A stretch of DNA of 64,000 nt from Trifolium pratense (Eukaryota > Streptophyta > Magnoliopsida > Fabales > Fabaceae): NCBI RefSeq assembly GCF_020283565.1, contig NC_060061.1:35005362-35069361 (forward strand), read 5' to 3'. Position numbers and translations under genes: made by a program. This document shows, piece by piece, positions 1 to 11,113 of this stretch (its first letter is position 1; each line of letters starts with the position of its first letter). The notes under the pieces are model-generated. The model had not been told where the DNA came from, made no database searches, and worked only from the letters and a program-made list of their open reading frames with translations.

Positions 1-362
1 TGTCCTTCGACCAGTTTTCCTCTACCACACGGGCCTATCAAACACACTCTTTCGCTGAGTTTAGACATGTGAAAGACTAGTTGAATTCAAGTGGATTCAA
101 GCAACTGAATCTTGTAAGTTGCAAACAACCTTGGAAAGGGCCAAATGTTTTTGGGATAGTGTGTTTATTAAAAAACCATGTTGGAAATGATAAATTGAAA
201 AGGAACGCGTGATTTTCTGCTTCTCAAAGGCAGCTGTAATTTGATTAAATCGGGATGAATTCCAAAAGTAAAAAACTAATGCTTCGTAAAAGGAAATTTC
301 TTGTAACCTTTTTATTTTTTGCCTGCAGAAGTAACTGTGAATAATAGTCTGATTTTTTACAG

Positions 363-619
363 TGTCAGGTAGCATATTTGAGACGTTGAAGCTAGGAAAA
401 CCTTTAATTGTGGTTGTTAATGAAGATTTGATGGATAATCATCAAAGTGAACTAGGAGAAGAACTTGCCAACAGAAAACATTTGTATTGTGCTAGTCCTC
501 AAACACTCCATCAAACCATAGTGGATATGGATTTAAACGCTCTTGTTCCTTACTCTCCAGGTGATGCCACACCAGTGGCCAAGCATATCAACAGATTTCT
601 TGGTTTTCCCGACGATTGA
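363..619 (+). CDS. ALG13: ALG13-like UDP-GlcNAc transferase subunit, last exon only
   Basis: This is the 3' exon of a gene that begins left of the window. The reading frame contains the stretch SIFETLKLGKPLIVVVNED followed by LMDNHQSELGEELANRKHL, which is the C-terminal nucleotide-sugar binding part of the GT28-family ALG13 protein. ALG13 pairs with ALG14 at the ER membrane and adds the second GlcNAc to the dolichol-linked N-glycan precursor. The stop is TGA at 617-619. Two acceptors are possible: TTTTTTACAG ending at 362, or CAG ending at 368; the second fits the family better because it completes a split glycine codon. Positions 1-362 look intronic. No promoter or start can be assigned here. 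Confidence 0.85.
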
Positions 620-2231
620 TCTGGCTTTCCTTTTTCTGGTTCAACGTCTCCGAGGCAATTTTTTTGCTCTATTATCTGAGACTGTGTTTGTAAAGTTAAG
701 AACTCTTGCACTTTGGTATTACTCATTAGACATGTAACATCTGCAGGTAATGCTAAGTTGTGATCCTCAAATTTAGTCGCGAGGAAAATTGTTTAAGAAA
801 GGGGGAACCGTCTACTGCATGTTCATATTGTGTACTTGATGTTGAGGTTAATCAGGCATCATTAACCTATTTGTACTGTTTGTTTCTATTTTCATCTTGT
901 TCACTCTTTTCATATCGCTGCCATTAAATTTGGTTGGATGGAAAGCAATGTTACTAGCTATAGCAAATCATGGTTTCAGGCACCAATTAAAAACTACTCC
1001 CTAGGAAAAGGATAGTTTCACTTCATATCAATGAATCACCAGGTCTTCAAAGTTGTTTCACTTTCACATGAAGAACATGTTTGGATTCGCAAGGCTATTA
1101 ACCTTTATTTTTGGAGAGGTTGAGACTGCTAACTTTAATGATATGTTTGGATTCGAAAAGAGAGTGAGGCAAGAAAATAAAAAGAATGAAAGTGAATATA
1201 CAGTGGGAGGAAAGTGAGACATTCTTTAGTTATTACTTATTAGTTTAGTTATTAGTTAAACCGGAAGGAAAGAAATGTAAATTTTTTCTTTTCTACTTTT
1301 GTTTGATTCGGTAGAAAGTGAGAGGAAAAAAAAATGTATATCCAATCCAATAAATGACAAATATCCTTCTTCTAAGATGAGTTATATAAAAAATGTATGT
1401 CTAATTCAATAAATGATATATAAAGATTAACGGCATATAAAAAAAAAGACATAAACCATTAATTTTGATTTATCACAATAACATATCAAATGATTTTGGA
1501 TTTATCTCAAGTTTTACATAATTGATCTATATGATATAACTTTCAATAAAACTGTGGATTTTATAAAATTTATATTGGTTAAAACGTTATTGAGAGATGT
1601 AACATTTAGTATCAAACTAGTTAGTGTCATTTGATTCTGACTCATTTATTTATTATGAAATAATAGACTCATAGTTATATATAAGGTGAGCACTCCGGTA
1701 CGCATCTTATGTGGATGTGTACCGGTATACTGTTAAGGTGTATAATTTTAATTGGTCTACATGTAATAATAATTTAACATGACATTTAAAGACTTCTTTA
1801 AATAGAAATTTCCTAAATTACTCTTTTAATTTACAAAAATTTTAAAATGGAAATTAAAGAAATTTCCTAAATTGCCTTTTGTCAAAATAAAAAGAGATGT
1901 TTCGTAAAAATAAAAAGAGATGAGATGAGATTTTTAATTTACAAAAAATTCAAAATGGTTTTTTTTTTACAAAAGGTTTTTTTTTTTTTTTTTTTTGTGA
2001 AATTGACAAAAAGGTTTTAATATGTGTGTTTTTTTGCTTTTCATCAATTTCTATTATTTTTTATACTCACCACTCATTTTGAAGTCTTTCTTTCAATTTT
2101 TCGTAAAATTCATATTTTTATTTCATATATGCAATTTCGAGGTTTTTCAATTTCTGGCGGTTGTTTTTGTTTTGTTTTATGTTGTGGGTATCATTCTTCT
2201 CTTTCTTGCATAAAAAAATTCTTACTAAATA
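620..2231. other. 3' flank and AT-rich intergenic DNA
   Basis: This holds the ALG13 3' UTR and low-complexity AT-rich DNA. There are poly-T runs around 1960-2000 and short open frames made of Phe/Leu-rich low-complexity sequence at 2022-2314, which I do not regard as genes. A motif with paired CCGGTA blocks near 1695-1735 may be the edge of a degenerate transposon. I see no gene. Confidence 0.5.
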
Positions 2232-2377
2232 CCCCCTCCGATCCTATATATAAGAAAAAGTTTATTTTTAAATTCAATGTAAAGTTGATGTATCTAGACT
2301 ATAATGTTATCTAGATACATCAATTTTATAATGAATCTAAAAAATAAACTTTTTCTTATATATAGGATCGGATGGAG
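2232..2377. mobile_element. Stowaway-like MITE with TA target duplication
   Basis: The left end CCCCCTCCGATCCTATATAT and the right end (its near reverse complement, ATATAGGATCGGATGGAG) are terminal inverted repeats flanked by TA on both sides (2230-2231 and 2378-2379). The internal sequence is also self-complementary around TGATGTATCTAGA. The CTCCCTCCG-type end and TA duplication are those of Tc1/mariner-derived Stowaway MITEs. The element is about 146 bp and non-coding. Confidence 0.75.
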
Positions 2378-3035
2378 TAGCATTTTCCTTTAGGGTCTGT
2401 TTGGTTCGAAGTAGATGAAGGGAAGGGGAGGTGAGAAAATATTTGTAATAAAGGATAATTTTCTTGAAAACATTGAAATTGTGTCTTTTCTTATGAAATT
2501 ATTATCTTTGAAATACAATAATTGGCAAATAATTTTTTGATTTAATAAATAATTATTAATTAATTGATTTAATGTACCGGTAAATTGAATTTTTTCATAT
2601 GTACCATAGAAATTCCCTAATAAGTTTGAGGGCTTTTCTTAATTGAAATGATAAACACTTAAAAAGTTGAATTTCAACATTCTAGCTAACGGTTCAATCT
2701 CATATTGTGGGACGAATTATTACACCAGAAACCTAGTTATTATGCGGGATACTGTAATCCAAGACTCCTCACAAGGATTGCCACCATTCCATCCTTTCAG
2801 CCCTTGCGGGTTGTTTAGGCTCCTGTACATATCCTTGAGAATTGTGTTTGTTTAACAAGTTATCCAACAAATATATAGTTTAGTGAGAGAGCTTGGAGAG
2901 GCTAAACATGCTCGATCAAAGTGGGACCAATAACAAAATTAATTCAATTTGATTTGATTTGATTTTATTTGAGGTTAGTTCAAGCAACCCTCACAACAGA
3001 ACAAGGAACGAAAGAAAGTAAATCTAAAATGATAT
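2378..3035. other. Intergenic DNA before the gypsy locus
   Basis: AT-rich DNA with no convincing gene. A GGGTCTGTTTGG motif near 2394 resembles a Tourist/PIF terminus, but I could not find a matching right end. Confidence 0.4.
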
Positions 3036-3460
3036 TGTTATGGGTCGAGCATAGATGCTCGAGCACCGGGGGATGTCGAACAATTATGTCCCGAGCTAGC
3101 CTATCTCGAAGAGATCGCGAGCTCTACTCGATTCACCAACGGTCTGATACTCTCACGTATCGTAACGGCCGTAAACCGGAATGATGAGCATTTACTGCAC
3201 ATAAAGGCCTCCAAGCCGTTTTCCGGCAGCCACTTGATGGCCATTAATGCCATCAAGGGCCTTGGCCCTGCGCTGGGGGCTATATATATGTGATTCCACT
3301 CCATTCACAAGGTACGCATTATTTTAGCACAGAAAACCTTCACTTCACCTCACTGACTTGAGCGTCGGAGTGCATGCAGGTACACAACCCCCCTCCGTTT
3401 CAACAGGGGCCTCATCAACACCAACGCCGGCGCGGTCGCACTTCTGATCCGGTAAGATCA
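3036..3460 (+). repeat. 5' LTR of Ty3/gypsy element, left arm
   Basis: A 425-bp LTR begins TGTTATGGGTCGAGC and ends GGTAAGATCA, giving the TG...CA borders. A TATATATA motif at 3281-3288 follows a GC-rich block and is the likely U3 TATA box. The same LTR is recognisable, in opposite orientation, as a solo LTR at 33729-34671 and as a 5' remnant at 11910-11960. A primer-binding-site-like sequence follows directly, so this is the 5' LTR of the left arm. I found no matching 3' LTR for this arm. Confidence 0.8.
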
Positions 3461-3461
3461 G

Positions 3462-3480
3462 TGGCGCCGTCTGTGGGGAC
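3462..3480 (+). promoter_or_regulatory. Primer binding site of the gypsy element
   Basis: The sequence TGGCGCCGTCTGTGGGGAC lies one base after the LTR. Its first nine bases match the complement of the 3' end of plant tRNA-Asp (which would be TGGCGCCGTTGCCGGGG), after which the match is partial. This position and motif are typical of Tat-like plant Ty3/gypsy elements. In the right arm the equivalent site is deleted, the LTR 5' remnant being fused to the bases just after it. Confidence 0.6.
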
Positions 3481-3544
3481 GTAGCTTCACTGTTTTTTCC
3501 AAACCAAAACAAAAAGCTTCCATCAAACAACCAATTTGCGATCA

Positions 3545-6500
3545 ATGGCTGGCGTTAACAACCACCAGGTTCCGGAGCACATGGCGGAGAACAACATCCA
3601 ACCAATGGATTACGCGTCATACCACCCTCAAGATGGGCAAATGACGTCCGTGACGGAGGATAGCCAAGTAAGGCAGGATATGAATGACGAGCCCTACAAC
3701 CCTGAAGAACCGCAGATCCCCGTGGCTACACCGCCACTGGCGACTACGGCAATGGCTCTTCCTCCAGGAGCTCCCATGCAGGACATTATGGCTGCTTTGG
3801 TAAACGCGAACAACCGCCAGTCAGACATTATCCTGCAACAGAACCAGAAGTTCGAGCAGCACAACAGGAGGCTCGAATCTCAAAGCCGTCGAATAGACGC
3901 TATTGCTGAATCAAGAGTGACGGTACAACCCCGTCGAACTCAACGCTCACTCACACCTATAAGAAGCAGAACTTTTTCCAGGTCGCGGTCACCACCTCCT
4001 CACAGAAGGACCGAAAAGAGGATGAGCCCAAGGAGAAACGAGGAATCATCTCGAAACTCCCCACCTCCGAGAAGACGTTCCCCAAGAAGGGATAACCCTC
4101 CTCGACATCAGAGGCACCGATCCCCGGCCGAAAGGGAAAGCCATCAAGGCCCCCTCTCCCGTAGGATTCGAGAACTTCCTTTGTCGGCCGGGCTAGAAAA
4201 ACCAGACAGACCCAGACGAGCACATCGAAAACGTAGAAGCTCTCCTCGAGTACAGGATTGTACGAGGATCTACCAAGTGCAAGCTCTTTCCCACCACCTT
4301 GAGGAAAGGCGCAATGGCTTGGTACAAGAGTCTGGCCCCAGGATCCATCGATTCCTGGACGGATCTCTGTGCCCGCTTCAGAGCACACTTCACATCTTCG
4401 AGGCGTCATCCGAAGACAGAAGCAACGCTCGAAGCCATCATCCAGGGCGAAACTGAACCCCTCAGGTCTTACCTCGAACGTTTCACCAAGGCAGCCGTCG
4501 AGGTAAAAATTGAAGAGAGCATGAAGCTATATCTCCTTGATAGAGGACTTCGTCGAGACAGCGATTTCGCAAAGCTGTTGGCATCGAAGAACCAAAGACA
4601 CTGGACGCTTTCTTCGAAAAGGCGCAAAAATACATCGCCTACGAAGAAAAAGAAAAGGCCATAGACCTGAGAAGACCTAAAAGCTATGAGAAATCCAAAA
4701 GCTACGACAAGGATGAAGCAGGAACCTCACGAAGAAGTAATGAAAAGAGAAGAGAGGATAAGGTTAAAGAATCTAAACCTCCACGTGGAAAATTTACCGG
4801 ATATACTCCACTGAATGCTCCTAGAGAGCGAATTTTTGCAGAAGTCTCCGCTGCGGACTTTAAGAAAGCTGGGATTCACTTCCCAAGGCAGCAACCCCTA
4901 AAGGCAAATACTGATAAGACAAAATTATGTCGTTATCACAAAAGCCACGGGCACGTCACTGAAGACTGCGTCCATTTGAAAGACGCCATTGAAATTTTGA
5001 TACAGAAGGGCTATGCCCGAAAGTATGTCCAAGAGAATGAGCAAGTCCAACAACGAGAGCCTCGAGAAGTCGCCATGACAATCGATGCTCCCGAGCAAGA
5101 GGACAACCGAGCCGTGGTCCCGCAGGCCCTCACCATCTCAGTGCCAAAAATCCCTCTTCCCTCCCCGAGATCGGATGAAGAAGCGCATGAGGCACTTCAA
5201 TGCTCACATGAACGGCTAATGGGAAAATTTCCCAAAGGCAATGGCGATAACAGGAGGAGGAATCAATAGAAACACCTTTGGGTCCGTGAAGAGGAAGTTC
5301 GAGGAGCTGGAAAGTATCTGCTCGGTGGATCCTATCACCGTAGCACCTCCCAAAGAAGGATCCATTCCGCTAGCGTTCTACAAAGAGGAAGTACCTGGGG
5401 GCTCCCCTAATTACCAGATACCATTATTGGTAAGGGCGCGCATGGCAAACTTCGACGTCCATAGAATCCTCGTGGATCAAGGGAGTTCCTACGACGTGAT
5501 GTACTCCAGCCTCTTCAAAACTCTGCAGCTGTCGGAAGAAAACCTGATCCCATATGTACGACCAGACCTTCAAGGGTTCAACTCCAAAACCATGGGGATA
5601 CGTGGACCTCATCGTTACTTTCGGCGAGGGGAAGTCAATGAAGTCGGTGAAAGCACAATTTATGGTCGTTGACTGCCCGTCCTTGTATAACTGCATTATC
5701 GGCAGAACTACTTTGGCCGAATTATATGCGGTATCCTCCACTATCCATCTGAAAATGAAGTATTACACGCAAGATGATCAGGTCGCTACCTTGAATGGAG
5801 ACATAGCCGCAGCGAGGAGATGCTTCGAAGCGGCAGCAAAAAATCTGAACACGGTGGTGACACCCAAGAAAAAGCCCAAGCCGAGAAAGTTTCCGGGCAT
5901 AAATACTATTGGAGCTTCTGTGGACCTCGACGCACCAAAAAAGAGCACAAAGAGGACAAGCAAAAAGATCTCCCCATTGCTGAAAAGAAAATCCATCGTC
6001 CAATTCCGGACAGAGACTTCGAGCTGGTACCGCTGGGCGAGGAACCACTCAAAGGAATCAAGATTGGAACAGGACTCCCGGACCTGGTCAAAAAACAGCT
6101 GATCGCCTGCCTGAAAGCGAACACTGAACTATTCGCATGGAGCGCGACAGAAATGCCCGTAATCGACCCCGAGGTCGCTTGTCATCAATTGACTTTAGAT
6201 CCTAGGGCTAGTGCCGTTGTTCAGCGGCGTAGGAAGCAGTCTCCCGAAAAAGCGGAGGCTGCCGAAAAGACTGTAAAAAACCTCTTGGAGGCAAATTTCA
6301 TTTCGGAAGCTAGGTACACCACCTGGCTCTCCAATGTTGTAATTGTTAAGAAATCGAATGGAAAATGGCGCATGTGTGTTGACTATACCGATCTTAATAG
6401 GGCTTGCCCTAAAGACGCTAACCCCTGCCTAACATAGACAAATTAGTAGATAATTCGTCACGATTTAAATTACTATCGTTTATGGACGCATACTCGGGTT

Positions 6501-6757
6501 ATAATCAAATAAAAATAGCTGAAATCGACAAAAAGAAAACAACGTTTATGACCGAATCTTGTAATTATTACTATAACGTAATGTCTTTCGGGCTCAAAAA
6601 TACAAGCGTCACATACCAAAGGATGATGAACAAAGTATTTAATAATGAAATAGGTGATATGCTCAAAGTTTACATGGATGATATGATCGTCAAATCCGAA
6701 GAGGAAGTCGATCATACAACTCATTTGAAAAAAGTATTCGACCAGGCGAGAAAATAT
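3545..6757 (+). pseudogene. Ty3/gypsy gag-pol, left arm of palindrome (broken)
   Basis: A degraded Tat-like gag-pol. The N-terminal gag segment starts at 3545 and is Arg/Ser/Pro-rich (about 3900-4200). The capsid (retrotrans_gag) domain follows in another frame, with RKGAMAWYKSLAPGSIDSW from 4302. A knuckle-like CRYHKSHGHVTEDC lies near 4930-4970, then the aspartic protease with ILVDQGSS near 5466-5490. Reverse transcriptase motifs are WRMCVDYTDLNRACPKDA (about 6365-6420), MDAYSGYNQIK (6482) and YMDDM (about 6672). The frame is broken at several places: a frame change before the capsid domain, one between protease and RT, a 9-bp deletion near 5583, and a lesion near 6420 ahead of the second RT block. 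RNase H, integrase and a 3' LTR are absent because the arm stops at the palindrome centre. Confidence 0.85.
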
Positions 6758-6786
6758 AATATGCAAAGGTAACGCGTGGATTCTTT
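6758..6786. other. Centre of the 3.2-kb-arm gypsy palindrome
   Basis: A 29-bp spacer separates two reverse-complementary copies of the same RT codons: GACCAGGCGAGAAAATA ends at 6757 and its reverse complement begins at 6787. The left copy runs a few bases further into the RT frame than the right, then 20 or so bases of unrelated sequence containing ACGCGT occur. Both arms therefore break within a few bases of the same point in RT. Confidence 0.85.
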
Positions 6787-9282
6787 TATTTTCTCGCCTG
6801 GTCGAATACTTTTTTCAAATGAGTTGTATGATCGACTTCCTCTTCGGATTTGACGATCATATCATCCATGTAAACTCCGAGCATATCACCTATTTCATTA
6901 TTAAATACTTTGTTCATCATCCTTTGGTATGTGGCGCCTGCATTTTTGAGCCCGAAAGACATTACGTTATAGTAATAATAATTACCAGATTCGGTCATAA
7001 ACGTTGTTTTCTTTTTGTCAATTTCAGCCATTTTTATTTGATTATAACCCGAGTATGCGTCCATAAACGATAGTAATTTAAATCATGACGAATTATATAC
7101 TAATTTGTCTATGTTAGGCAGGGGGTAAGCGTCTTTAGGGCAAGCCCTATTAAGATCGGTATAGTCAACACACATGCGCCATTTTCCATTCGATTTCTTA
7201 ACAATTACAATATTGGAGAGCCAGGTGGTGTACCTAGCTTCCGAAATGAAATTTGCCTCCAAGAGGTCTTTTACAGCTTTTTCGGCAGCCTCCGCTTTTT
7301 CAGGGGACTGCTTCCTACGCCACTGAACAACGGCACTAGCCCTAGGATCTAAAGTCAATTGATGACAAGCGACCTCGGGGTCGATTCCGGGCATTTCTGC
7401 CGCGCTCCATGCGAATAGTTCAGTGTTCGCTTTCAGGCAGGCGATCAACTGTTTTTTGACCAGGTCCGGGAGTCCTGTTCCAATCTTGATTCCTTTGAGT
7501 GGTTCCTCGCCCAGCGGTACCAGCTCGAAGTCTCTGTCCGGAATTGGACGATGGATTTTCTTTTCAGCAATGGGGAGATCTTTTTGCTTGTCCTCTTTGT
7601 GCTCTTTTTTGGTGCGTCGAGGTCCACAGAAGCTCCAATAGTATTTATGCCCGGAAACTTTCTCGGCTTGGGCTTTTTCTTGGGTGTCACCACCGTGTTC
7701 AGATTTTTTGCTGCCGCTTCGAAGCATCTCCTCGCTGCGGCTATGTCTCCATTCAAGGTAGCGACCTGATCATCTTGCGTGTAATACTTCATTTTCAGAT
7801 GGATAGTGGAGGATACCGCATATAATTCGGCCAAAGTAGTTCTGCCGATAATGCAGTTATACAAGGACGGGCAGTCAACGACCATAAATTGTGCTTTCAC
7901 CGACTTCATTGACTTCCCCTCGCCGAAAGTAACGATGAGGTCCACGTATCCCCATGGTTTTGTAGTTGACTCATTGAACCCTTGAAGGTCTGGTCGTACA
8001 TATGGGATCAGGTTTTTTTCCGACAGCTGCAGAGTTTTGAAGAGGCTGGAGTACATCACGTCGCAGGAACTCCCTTGATCCACGAGGATTCGATGGACGT
8101 CGAAGTTTGCCATGTGCGCCCTTACCAATAATGGTATCTGGTAATTAGGGGAGCCCCCGGGTACTTCCTCTTTGTAGAACGCTAGCGGAATGGATCCTTC
8201 TTTGGGAGGTGCTACGGTGATAGGATCCACCGAGCAGATACTTTCCAGCTCCTCAAACTTCCTCTTCACGGACCCAAAGGTGTTTCTATTGATTCCTCCT
8301 CCTGTTATCACCATTGCCTTTGGGAAATTTTCCCATGAGCCGTTCATGTGAGCATTGAAATGCCTCATCAGCGCTTCTTCATCCGATCCCGGGGAGGGAA
8401 GAGGGATTTCTGGCACTGAGATAGTGAGGGCCTGCGGGACCACGGCTCGGTTGTCCTCCTGTTCGGGAGCATCGATAGCCATGGCGACTTCTCGAGGCTC
8501 TCGTTGTTGGACTTGCTCATTCTCTTGGACATACTTTCGGGCATAGCCCTTCTGTATCAAAATTTCAATGGCGTCTTTCAAATGGACGCAGTCTTCAGTG
8601 ACGTGCCCGTGGCTTTTGTGATAACGACAGAATTTTGTCTTATCAGTATTTGCCTTTAAGGGCTGCTGCCTTGGGAAGTGAATCCCAGCTTTCTTGAAGT
8701 CTGCAGCGGAGACTTCTGCAAAAATTCGCTCTCTAGAAGCATTTAGTGGAGTGTATCCGGTAAATTTTCCACATGGAGGTTTAGATTCTTTAACCTTATC
8801 CTCTCTTCCCTTTTCATTACCTCTTCGTGAGGTTCCTGCTTCATCCTTGTCGTAGCTTTTGGATTTCTCATAGCTTTTAGGTCTTCTCAGGTCTATGGCC
8901 TTTTCCGTTTCTTCGTAGGCGATGTATTTTTGCGCCTTTTCGAAGAAAGCGTCCAGTGTCTTTGGTTCTTCGATGCCAACAGCTTTGGCGAAATCGCTGT
9001 CTCGACGAAGTCCTCTGTCGAGGAAATATAGCTTCATGCTCTCTTCAATTTTTACCTCGACGGTTGCCTTGGTGAAACGTTTGAGGTAAGACCTGAGGGG
9101 TTCAGTTTCGCCCTGGACGATGGCTTCGAGCGTTGCTTCTGTCTTCGGATGACGCCTCGAAGATGTGAAGTGTGCTCTAAAGCGGGCACAGAGATCCGTC
9201 CAGGAATCGATGGATCCTGGGGCCAGACTCTTGTACCAAGCCATTGCGCCTTTCCTCAAGGTGGTGGGAAAGAGCTTGCACT
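6787..9282 (-). pseudogene. Ty3/gypsy capsid-protease-RT, right arm of palindrome
   Basis: Mirror image of the left arm. One 604-codon frame (7445-9259) covers the capsid domain (RKGAMAWYKSLAP), the CRYHKSHGHVTEDC knuckle and the protease (ILVDQGSSCDVMYSS); RT continues in other frames at 7083-7727 and 6786-7064, with VYMDDMIVKS. This arm is less damaged than the left one: it keeps the codons missing near 5583 in the left arm and lacks the left arm's lesion near 6420. It still has the same protease/RT frame change, and no RNase H or integrase. At its upstream end it is interrupted by the hAT-like element at 9283-11105 and resumes at 11114. Confidence 0.85.
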
Positions 9283-9368
9283 TAGAGGTGGGAACAGGCC
9301 AGGCCGGCCTACATGGCCTTAAGGCCTAGCCTACATAGGCTCAGGCCAGGCCAGCCTATTTCTTTAAA

Positions 9369-10553
9369 GGCTTAAATGCAGTTTTTCCCCCCCTGTTTTG
9401 ATTAAATCGGAATTTTACCCCCCCTGTTTTAAAACGCGGACTTTTACCCCCCCTGTTTTATAATTTGTTGGATTTTGCCCCCCCTAAAATTCTGCTTTCG
9501 AGTCACAACTTTAAAGCTTCGCACACAACTCAATTTTGATCAATAATTTACCAAAAGGATACCGAAATGACCGTAATCGAGTTATCTTTCCACATAATTA
9601 AACCCCACTGAATTTGGAGTTACAAAGAGAGATTAATTACCGTTTTAGTGAAGGTATGTCCCCCAAAATTTTGCAAAAAATCTGCTTTCGAGTCACAACT
9701 TCAAAGCTTCGTATACAACTCAATTTGGATCCATAATTCACCAAACGGCTACCGAAATGACCGTAATCGAGTTATCTTTCCACATAATCAAACCCCGCTG
9801 AATTTGGAGTTACAAAGAGAGATTAATTACCGTTTTAGTGAAGGTATGTCCCCCAAAATTCTGCAAAAAATCTGCTTTCGAGTCACAACTTCAAAGCTTC
9901 GCATACAACTCAATTTGGATCCATAATTCACCAAACGGCTACCGAAATGACCGTAATCGAGTTAGCTTTCCACATAATCAAACCCCACTAAATTTGGAGT
10001 TACAGAGAGAGATTAATTACTGTTTTAGTGAAGGTTTGTCCAATTACTAATTCTGCAGAAATCTACTTGTGATCTTCAAATTCAACATCGTCTACCGAAC
10101 ACATCGTAACTCCAAATTCGACGAAATTGAAATGCCAACAAGGGTAATTTCGTTAGATTTCCATACATGTAAATAGTATTAAAAAATGAGCTACAGGGTG
10201 AGAGGAATGACGAAAATACCAGTAGTAGTTTCATACTATAATTAATTTGAACAGACCTTCACTAAAACAGTAATTAATCTCTCTCTGTAACTCCAAATTT
10301 AGTGGAGTTTCATTATGTGGAAAACTAACTCGATTGCGGTTGTTTCGGTACCAGTTTGGTGAATTATTGATCCAAATTGAGTTATGTGCGAAGCTTTGAA
10401 CTTGCGGCTCAGAAGCAGATTTTGTGCAAAATTTTGGTGGGGGGCAAAATCCAACAAATTATAAAATAGGGGGGGTAAAATTCCGCATTTTAAAATAGGG
10501 GGGGTAAAATTCCGCATTTTTCAAAATAGGGGGGGTAAAACTGCATTTAAGCC
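9369..10553. mobile_element. Mutator-like TIR element nested inside the hAT element
   Basis: Terminal inverted repeats GGCTTAAATGCAGTTTT (left) and AAAACTGCATTTAAGCC (right) are flanked by a perfect 9-bp duplication TTCTTTAAA (9360-9368 and 10554-10562). A 9-bp duplication and the GGCTTAAATGCA end suggest a Mutator-superfamily MITE. Runs of seven C or G with TTTTA spacing repeat just inside both ends. The middle contains 190-bp tandem repeats followed by an inverted relative of the same unit. It has no coding capacity that I recognise. Confidence 0.8.
9484..10050 (+). repeat. Tandem repeat, period about 190 bp, three units
   Basis: The marker CTGCTTTCGAGTCACAACTT recurs at 9492, 9682 and 9872, giving a period of 190 bp. 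The units are highly similar, with a few substitutions such as CACACAACT/CATACAACT. A more diverged inverted copy lies at about 10255-10440, so the region also forms a large imperfect hairpin. Short open frames here read across the repeats and look like coincidence. Confidence 0.85.
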
Positions 10554-11113
10554 TTCTTTAAATAGAGCAGGCCAATGCTTTTTTATAAGCCTATTTAGCT
10601 AAAAAGGCCAGGCCGCAGGCCATTAAAAAAGTCTTTGAGGCCTACTAGGCCGGCCTATTTAAGTTAACATGAATAATATTTTTATTACGATTATTATTTA
10701 TATATTAAAATTTATACTTTGATTAAATTATAAATCTATTAACTTTTTAAGTAATTTAAGTTTATTAATCTACATTAGTTTTTAACATATATAAATGTAT
10801 TATTATAAACTAGAATTGAAATATGATGACATATATAGTCAAATTCTCTAAAATATCAAATGGAACATTATTTTATTAGTTCATAAGTATATTTCAAAAT
10901 AAATATAATTATTTATTTAAATATGTTCATATGAAATAGGCTTTTAAACAGGCTAACAGACCACATCAGACTTTCAAAAGGCCAGGCTCAGGCCTAGAAT
11001 TTAAGCCTATGATAGGCCACAGGCCAGGCTCAGACCTTCGATTTTTTGACAGGCCAGGCTCAGGCTTGGCAAAGCCTAGCTCGGCCTAGCCTATTCCCAC
11101 CTCTAATTGCACT

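Larger units (their letters stand above)
9283..11105. mobile_element. hAT-like non-autonomous element inserted in the right gypsy arm
   Basis: The ends are TAGAGGTGGGAACAGGCC and its near reverse complement GGCCTATTCCCACCTCTA. The flanks are CTTGCACT (9275-9282) and ATTGCACT (11106-11113), an 8-bp duplication with one mismatch; the uninterrupted left gypsy arm shows the empty site. Subterminal regions are packed with AGGCC/GGCCT repeats (9290-9360 and 10560-11100), a typical hAT arrangement. I see no transposase. About 640 bp belong to this element; the rest is the nested element 9369-10553. Confidence 0.8.

Noticed and set aside
1..362. An additional ALG13 exon near the left edge
   Set aside because: No frame in 1-362 shows ALG13-like residues with splice sites, so I treat it as intron.
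2022..2314. Two overlapping open frames rich in Phe, Leu and Cys
   Set aside because: They translate T-rich low-complexity DNA running into a MITE; no domain, no splice context.
4193..4409. Antisense frames over gag (for example 3957-4409, minus strand)
   Set aside because: Shadow frames of the Arg/Ser/Pro-rich gag coding strand; the same shadows appear in the mirrored arm.
7083..7727. Long frame in the right gypsy arm starting MLRSGSKK as a separate gene
   Set aside because: It is the protease-RT linker and RT of the retrotransposon read in the shifted frame, with a counterpart at 5820-6437.
9484..10050. Regular 190-bp repeats resembling an array such as CRISPR or a satellite
   Set aside because: Units are contiguous without unique spacers, number only three, and lie wholly within a transposon; the organism is a plant.
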